64,000 bases of DNA, taken from NCBI RefSeq assembly GCF_024347355.1, contig NZ_AP025465.1, forward strand, positions 2,356,001 through 2,420,000. The letters are read 5' to 3'. Below, piece by piece: positions 60,448 through 64,000 of the stretch. Origin of the DNA: Vibrio chagasii (GTDB lineage Bacteria > Pseudomonadota > Gammaproteobacteria > Enterobacterales > Vibrionaceae). The notes beneath the pieces are model-generated. The model saw only the letters and a program-made list of their open reading frames with translations. It was not told the origin of the DNA and did no database searches. The position numbers were made by a program, and so were the translations under genes. Within the stretch, counting starts at the first letter, position 1, and each line of letters begins with the position of its first letter.

Positions 60448-60696
60448 ATGGAATGTCGCCTAGGTTGTGGAGCATGCTGTATCGCTCCGAGTATTACATC
60501 TGCTATTCCTGGAATGCCAAATGGTAAGCCTGCGGGCGTACGCTGCATTCAATTAAACGAACAGAATCTTTGTAAGCTGTTTGGTCAAGACTCACGTCCT
60601 AAAGTGTGCCATCAATTCAAAGCTTGCCCTGTTATTTGCGGCAAAACCGATCAAGAAGCACTCGATAACTTAATCGAACTTGAGGCGATCACTTAA
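60448..60696 (+). CDS. YkgJ-type small cysteine-cluster protein
   Basis: An 82-residue protein starting at the ATG at 60448 (MECRLGCGACCIAPSITSAI). The open frame extends 60 codons upstream but that part has no family character. Cysteines occur as CRLGCGACC, VRCIQL, NLCKLFG and VCHQFKACPVICG, the zinc/iron-chelator (CxxCxxCC) family pattern. Function unknown. It is related in kind to the divergent YcgN protein. Confidence 0.85.
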   Translation: MECRLGCGACCIAPSITSAIPGMPNGKPAGVRCIQLNEQNLCKLFGQDSRPKVCHQFKACPVICGKTDQEALDNLIELEAIT

Positions 60697-60798
60697 CCAT
60701 ACCTCTGCCCTTTTCTGACATCTATATGCCCAAGATTTCACAATTTTGCGAAATCTAAACTATCTTGTTGATACAGGTACAGATTAATAAGGATCGTT

Positions 60799-61488
60799 AT
60801 GAATAGGTATATCGCAGAAATGTTTGGTACGTTTTAGTTGGTGTTAGGTGGTTGTGGTAGTGCCGTCTTAGCCGCCGCTTTTCCCGATGTAGGTATTGGA
60901 CTGCTTGGGGTCTCTCTTGCCTTTGGTTTAACCGTACTCACCATGGCTTTCGCTATTGGGCATATATCCGGTTGTCACCTCAACCCAGCTGTTACTATCG
61001 GCCTTTGGACAGGTGGTCGTTTTGATGCCAAAGATGTTGTCCCTTACATCATTGCTCAAGTACTCGGCGGCATTATTGCTGGCGGCGTATTATTTGTGAT
61101 TGCCTCCGGCCAAGCAGGCTTTGATGCCGTTTCATCAGGCTTCGCGTCTAATGGCTTTGGCGAACACTCTCCCGGTGGTTACTCACTAACCGCAGCACTG
61201 GTCTGTGAGGTGGTGATGACCATGGTATTCCTATTCGTGATCATGGGAGCGACCGACTCTAAAGCACCCGCGGGATTTGCACCTATAGCGATTGGTCTCT
61301 GTTTAACCCTAATACACCTTATCAGTATTCCTGTAACCAATACCTCTGTAAACCCAGCTCGAAGCACGGGTGTAGCGTTGTTTGTTGGTGATTGGGCTGT
61401 ATCGCAATTATGGCTATTCTGGGTTGCTCCGATTATCGGCGCTGTGATTGGTGCGGTGATATACAAAGCCGTTCGTGGCTCGGATTAA
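60799..61488 (+). pseudogene. aqpZ: Aquaporin Z gene with premature amber codon
   Basis: The ATG at 60799 starts MNRYIAEMFGTF, then TAG at 60835-60837, then [15 protein letters not shown] and the rest of an intact aquaporin. The stop replaces the Trp of the family's FGTFWLVFGGCGSAV, a one-base TGG-to-TAG change. Downstream, both NPA boxes are intact ([10 protein letters not shown] and SVNPARSTG) and the frame runs to 61488, about 230 codons in all. Reinitiation at TTG 60838 or GTG 60841 would lose half of the first helix. Either the gene is inactivated or the base is a sequencing error. Confidence 0.88.
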
Positions 61489-61531
61489 GCTCGGAGAAGG
61501 GTTGAAGAAAAAAGCTTTTGAGCAACAAAAG

Positions 61532-61570
61532 AAAAAGCCGCTTAGTGATGATTCACCAAGCGGCTTTTTT
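61532..61570. terminator. Bidirectional terminator between aqpZ and recR
   Basis: 12-bp stem AAAAAGCCGCTT/AAGCGGCTTTTT with an inner GTGA/TCAC stem. Its last T overlap the recR stop codon (61569-61571), so for recR the hairpin starts right at the stop. Confidence 0.85.
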
Positions 61571-62168
61571 AGATCTTATGACGACCGAGCAATGAGTGTG
61601 AAAGCGTGGTGCCATCCACCAGCTCTAGCTCACCACCGACGGGAACACCATGAGCGATTCGGCTAGCGTTCACTTCATGGGCATTACACAGCTCAGCAAT
61701 GTAATGCGCTGTCGCTTCCCCTTCAACAGTCGGGTTAGTCGCTAGGATTACTTCAGAGATATCACCACGACGTAGGCGGTAGTCCAAAACATCGAGGCCG
61801 ATGTCACTTGGACCAATACCATCAAGTGGTGAAAGGTGCCCCATAAGCACAAAGTAACGACCAGAGTATTGGCCAGTTGCTTCGATAGCTGCAATATCAG
61901 CTGGGCTTTCTACTACACAGATTTGACCATTTTCCTGACGTTTAGGGTTGGTACAAATGTGGCAGGTATCTTCTTCAGTAAAAGTACGGCACTCATTGCA
62001 GTGACCGATTTCAGTCATTGCTTGGCTAAGAGCATCAGCCAACTGAAGGCCGCCTTTTCTATCGCGCTGTAACAAATGAAAGGCCATACGCTGCGCCGAC
62101 TTGGGGCCAACCCCAGGTAGACAACGTAAGGCCTCCATCAAATGCTCCAGCATATGACTGGTACGCAT
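61569..62168 (-). CDS. recR: Recombination mediator protein RecR
   Basis: A 199-residue protein. It has an N-terminal helix-hairpin-helix ([20 protein letters not shown]), a C4 zinc finger ([16 protein letters not shown]) and a Toprim domain with [16 protein letters not shown] and a C-terminal Walker-B-like part. With RecO and RecF it loads RecA at single-stranded gaps. It is the last gene of dnaX-ybaB-recR. Confidence 0.96.
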   Translation of the reverse strand: MRTSHMLEHLMEALRCLPGVGPKSAQRMAFHLLQRDRKGGLQLADALSQAMTEIGHCNECRTFTEEDTCHICTNPKRQENGQICVVESPADIAAIEATGQYSGRYFVLMGHLSPLDGIGPSDIGLDVLDYRLRRGDISEVILATNPTVEGEATAHYIAELCNAHEVNASRIAHGVPVGGELELVDGTTLSHSLLGRHKI

Positions 62169-62240
62169 ATTTAACCGTTCTAATTTTCAAATAACGGCCC
62201 GCTCAAGTAAGGCAAGAACGAACCCTTAGAAATAAGTCGC

Positions 62241-62570
62241 TTAGAAAGGCATCTTCATGCCTGGTGGAAGTTGCATTCCGCCAGTGATGCTAGCCATTTT
62301 TTCTTTTTGAGTTTCTTCAACACGACGAGCCGCATCGTTGAAAGCAGCAGCGATAAGATCTTCAAGCATCTCTTTATCGTCTTCCATTAGGCTTTCATCG
62401 ATATCAACACGGCGAACGCTGTGGCTACCAGTGATTGTTACTTTTACAAGGCCAGCACCAGATTCACCTGTTACTTCCATATTTGCGATTTCTTCTTGAA
62501 GCTTTTGCATGCGCTCTTGCATTTGCTGGGCTTGCTTCATCATGTTGCCCATACCGCCTTTACCAAACAT
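62241..62570 (-). CDS. ybaB: Nucleoid-associated protein YbaB/EbfC
   Basis: A 109-residue DNA-binding dimer protein: N-terminal [36 protein letters not shown], and C-terminal [12 protein letters not shown]. It lies between dnaX and recR as in most gammaproteobacteria. Confidence 0.96.
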   Translation of the reverse strand: MFGKGGMGNMMKQAQQMQERMQKLQEEIANMEVTGESGAGLVKVTITGSHSVRRVDIDESLMEDDKEMLEDLIAAAFNDAARRVEETQKEKMASITGGMQLPPGMKMPF

Positions 62571-62722
62571 GTTAATACTCTCTGGTCTAATTGGTTTATT
62601 AAAATTTATTAAGCTATAAGCGCTTAAATGGGGGTTAAAGCAGTGTGATTCAACCCCTCAGTGTTCAGTTCTTCGATCGGTGCATCTAAGATGATACGCC
62701 CATCACTAAATCAAAATTAACG

Positions 62723-64000
62723 TTAGATAGGACGAACACTATCTCTGTCGAGTTCTGCAGCGAAGCGTCTTTCGATAAACTGTACGTTGGCATCGTTTTC
62801 CAAACTGGTAAACGCGTCTTTCAACTTACCTTGGTACAGCCTTTCTCGTAATTCTAGTGGTGTTTCACCATCATCGCCGATTTCGACGCTCAAGTGACAC
62901 TCTTCTCCGAGTACCGTATTGAGAGACTGTAATAGTTCGCTCTGCGCTCGGTCCGTATTCAAGTGAGCTTGGCTCGATCTCAAGGTTAGCGTTATCGATG
63001 TATCATTCTTAGTAAATACAGAGTTCAACGCTAACTGTTCAACAAGCTTAGCTGTCTCTAGCTTTTGAATCGTGGCAGACCATTCATCTTGAGCAATCGA
63101 CTCGTTAAGCAGCTTTTCTACCATTTCTGGCGTTTTGACGTGCTCTAGCGCTCGCTTGATCTGAGTAGGTGTAAGCTCTTTGCTCGCCTCTTTTACAACA
63201 GGTTTAGACGGTTTCCAGCGATAAGGTTCATTATCATTGGTAACATTTTCTGTCGGAGAGGTTGGTAAAGAAGCTGGCGACACCCGCTCAGAACTACCGT
63301 GTTGCTGAGCAACTCGGTCAAGAACTGAAGTTTTAGCTGGTGCCGCTTTAGCCTTTTTTGGCGTTGAACCTTTACTGTCCTGTGCTGCGTTACCTCTACG
63401 CTGGGAGCGTAATTGGTGGCGCAAACCACTGACAGGTGATGCAGGACGTACAGGCTGCCCTTCAGGCGCAGACGGTGCAACGTTTTGTGGCTGAGCCTGA
63501 GCTTGATCCTGATAGCTCGCTTGCTGCTGAGGCTGTGCTTGTTGAGTCATAGGACTCATCGACTGCTCTGAACCGTAGCTTGGACGTTCGTCATAAGCTG
63601 GCGGCGCGTCATACTGGCTTTGCGGGTAATCCTGTTCTGGATAACCTTGATGACCAGAATGCTCAGGGTAGCCTTGTGAATTCGGATACTGAGCCGGACT
63701 TTGCTGCGGAGCTTGTTGTGCAGGTTGCAGCTGCATCTGCGGCTGTCTCGGAGCGGCCGTTGGCGCTGGTTGACTAACCGACTGAGCTTGACTCTGAACC
63801 GGCGCAGCAACAGGGCTCGTCGACTGAGTAGAGATCGCCGTTGCGACATTTTGCTCTGCAGGCCTAAATGCCAACATGCGTAAAACCACCATCTCAATAC
63901 CAACACGTGCGGTTGGCGATAACGGTAAGTCTTCACGACCTTTTAGCACTATCTGGTAATAAAGCTGAATATCTTGAGGGCTTAACGCTTTACTCAGCAG
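62723..64000 (-). CDS. dnaX: DNA polymerase III tau/gamma subunit, C-terminal part (partial)
   Basis: The last 425 codons of dnaX; the N-terminal AAA+ clamp-loader domains lie beyond the right edge. The visible part begins at the end of clamp-loader domain III (LLSKALSPQDIQLYYQIVLK). A Pro/Gln/Ala-rich disordered linker of about 160 residues follows, then the tau-specific region that binds DnaB and the polymerase alpha subunit (about the last 200 residues). A programmed-frameshift signature sits at 63348-63361, so a short gamma form is also expected. Confidence 0.94.
   Translation of the reverse strand: MLSKALSPQDIQLYYQIVLKGREDLPLSPTARVGIEMVVLRMLAFRPAEQNVATAISTQSTSPVAAPVQSQAQSVSQPAPTAAPRQPQMQLQPAQQAPQQSPAQYPNSQGYPEHSGHQGYPEQDYPQSQYDAPPAYDERPSYGSEQSMSPMTQQAQPQQQASYQDQAQAQPQNVAPSAPEGQPVRPASPVSGLRHQLRSQRRGNAAQDSKGSTPKKAKAAPAKTSVLDRVAQQHGSSERVSPASLPTSPTENVTNDNEPYRWKPSKPVVKEASKELTPTQIKRALEHVKTPEMVEKLLNESIAQDEWSATIQKLETAKLVEQLALNSVFTKNDTSITLTLRSSQAHLNTDRAQSELLQSLNTVLGEECHLSVEIGDDGETPLELRERLYQGKLKDAFTSLENDANVQFIERRFAAELDRDSVRPI
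63348..63361 (-). promoter_or_regulatory. Programmed -1 frameshift site in dnaX
   Basis: On the minus strand the zero frame reads CCA AAA AAG GCT, which contains the slippery heptamer A AAA AAG (63359-63353). After a -1 slip the next codons are GGC and then TAA (63350-63348), so termination follows one codon later. E. coli dnaX has the same heptamer and stop spacing. An AAAGG sequence about 9-10 nt upstream may act as the Shine-Dalgarno-like stimulator. I could not see a strong downstream hairpin. Confidence 0.85.

Overview
The window is a stretch of gammaproteobacterial chromosome that reads as a Vibrio (probably main chromosome, possibly the Splendidus clade). The signs are an rsx/rnf operon beside nth and gloA, the sodium-flagellar gene motY, sodB next to a VC2046/SO_2500-family gene, DUF2753, DUF2989 and DUF3080 proteins, and a ToxR-like membrane regulator. 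The assignment rests on recognising proteins and gene order; no search was run. Nearly all of it is core genome, densely packed, with intrinsic terminators between convergent genes.

Layout. 1-1.1 kb: a ToxR-type membrane transcription factor with an overlapping small partner gene that runs off the left edge. 1.9-8.3 kb: rsxABCDGE, with a greatly expanded Ala/Lys repeat tail in RsxC. 8.4-13.4 kb: nth, gloA, a Fur-box-controlled DUF2753 gene, motY, rnt and a Na+/H+ antiporter. 13.5-14.9 kb: IS4-type insertion sequence, copy 1. 15-22.8 kb: DsbA-like protein, grxD, sodB, VC2046 family, a degenerate SDR, adhE, marC family. 23-25.4 kb: a voltage-gated K+ channel, REP-like sequence and a decayed IS110/IS1111-type element. 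25.6-28.6 kb: asd and nhaC. 28.7-30.1 kb: IS4-type copy 2. 30.2-36.1 kb: an unusual lipoprotein, a kinase-less Hpt protein, ndpA, yejL, yejM. 36.2-36.8 kb: two tandem tRNA-Ser(UGA) genes. 36.9-44.6 kb: a deacetylase, a Fur-box-controlled microprotein/SDR/DUF3080 cluster, topB, a nitroreductase and fadH under a FadR-type operator. 44.9-53.3 kb: sppA, ansA, yeaC, DUF2989, msrB, gapA, mutarotase, nucleoside hydrolase. 53.5-64 kb: rlmA, chaN, a small unknown gene, a BCCT transporter, alkaline phosphatase, two cysteine-cluster proteins, an aqpZ gene with an in-frame amber codon, and recR-ybaB-dnaX (dnaX truncated by the window edge).

The most notable observations are these. (1) Two apparently identical 1435-bp IS4-type elements each sit in the loop of an intrinsic terminator. 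The target duplication is 11 bp in one and 12 bp in the other, matching loops of 5 and 6 nt. (2) The transposase start codon directly follows a perfect terminator-like hairpin. (3) A decayed IS1111-type element has 12-bp inverted repeats and a long non-coding end of the kind that encodes a bridge/seek RNA. (4) dnaX has an A AAA AAG slippery heptamer with a -1-frame stop one codon later. (5) aqpZ has a nonsense codon at a conserved Trp. (6) A 41-codon membrane-protein gene lies directly below a Fur box. (7) An RcsD-like Hpt protein lacks any kinase domain.

Functionally the window covers membrane redox chemistry (Rsx, Na+/H+ antiporters, BCCT transporter, K+ channel), oxidative-stress repair (SodB, MsrB, Nth, Grx4, GloA), central metabolism (GapA, AdhE, Asd, FadH), iron-linked genes (three Fur-like boxes) and the DnaX/YbaB/RecR replication-repair operon.
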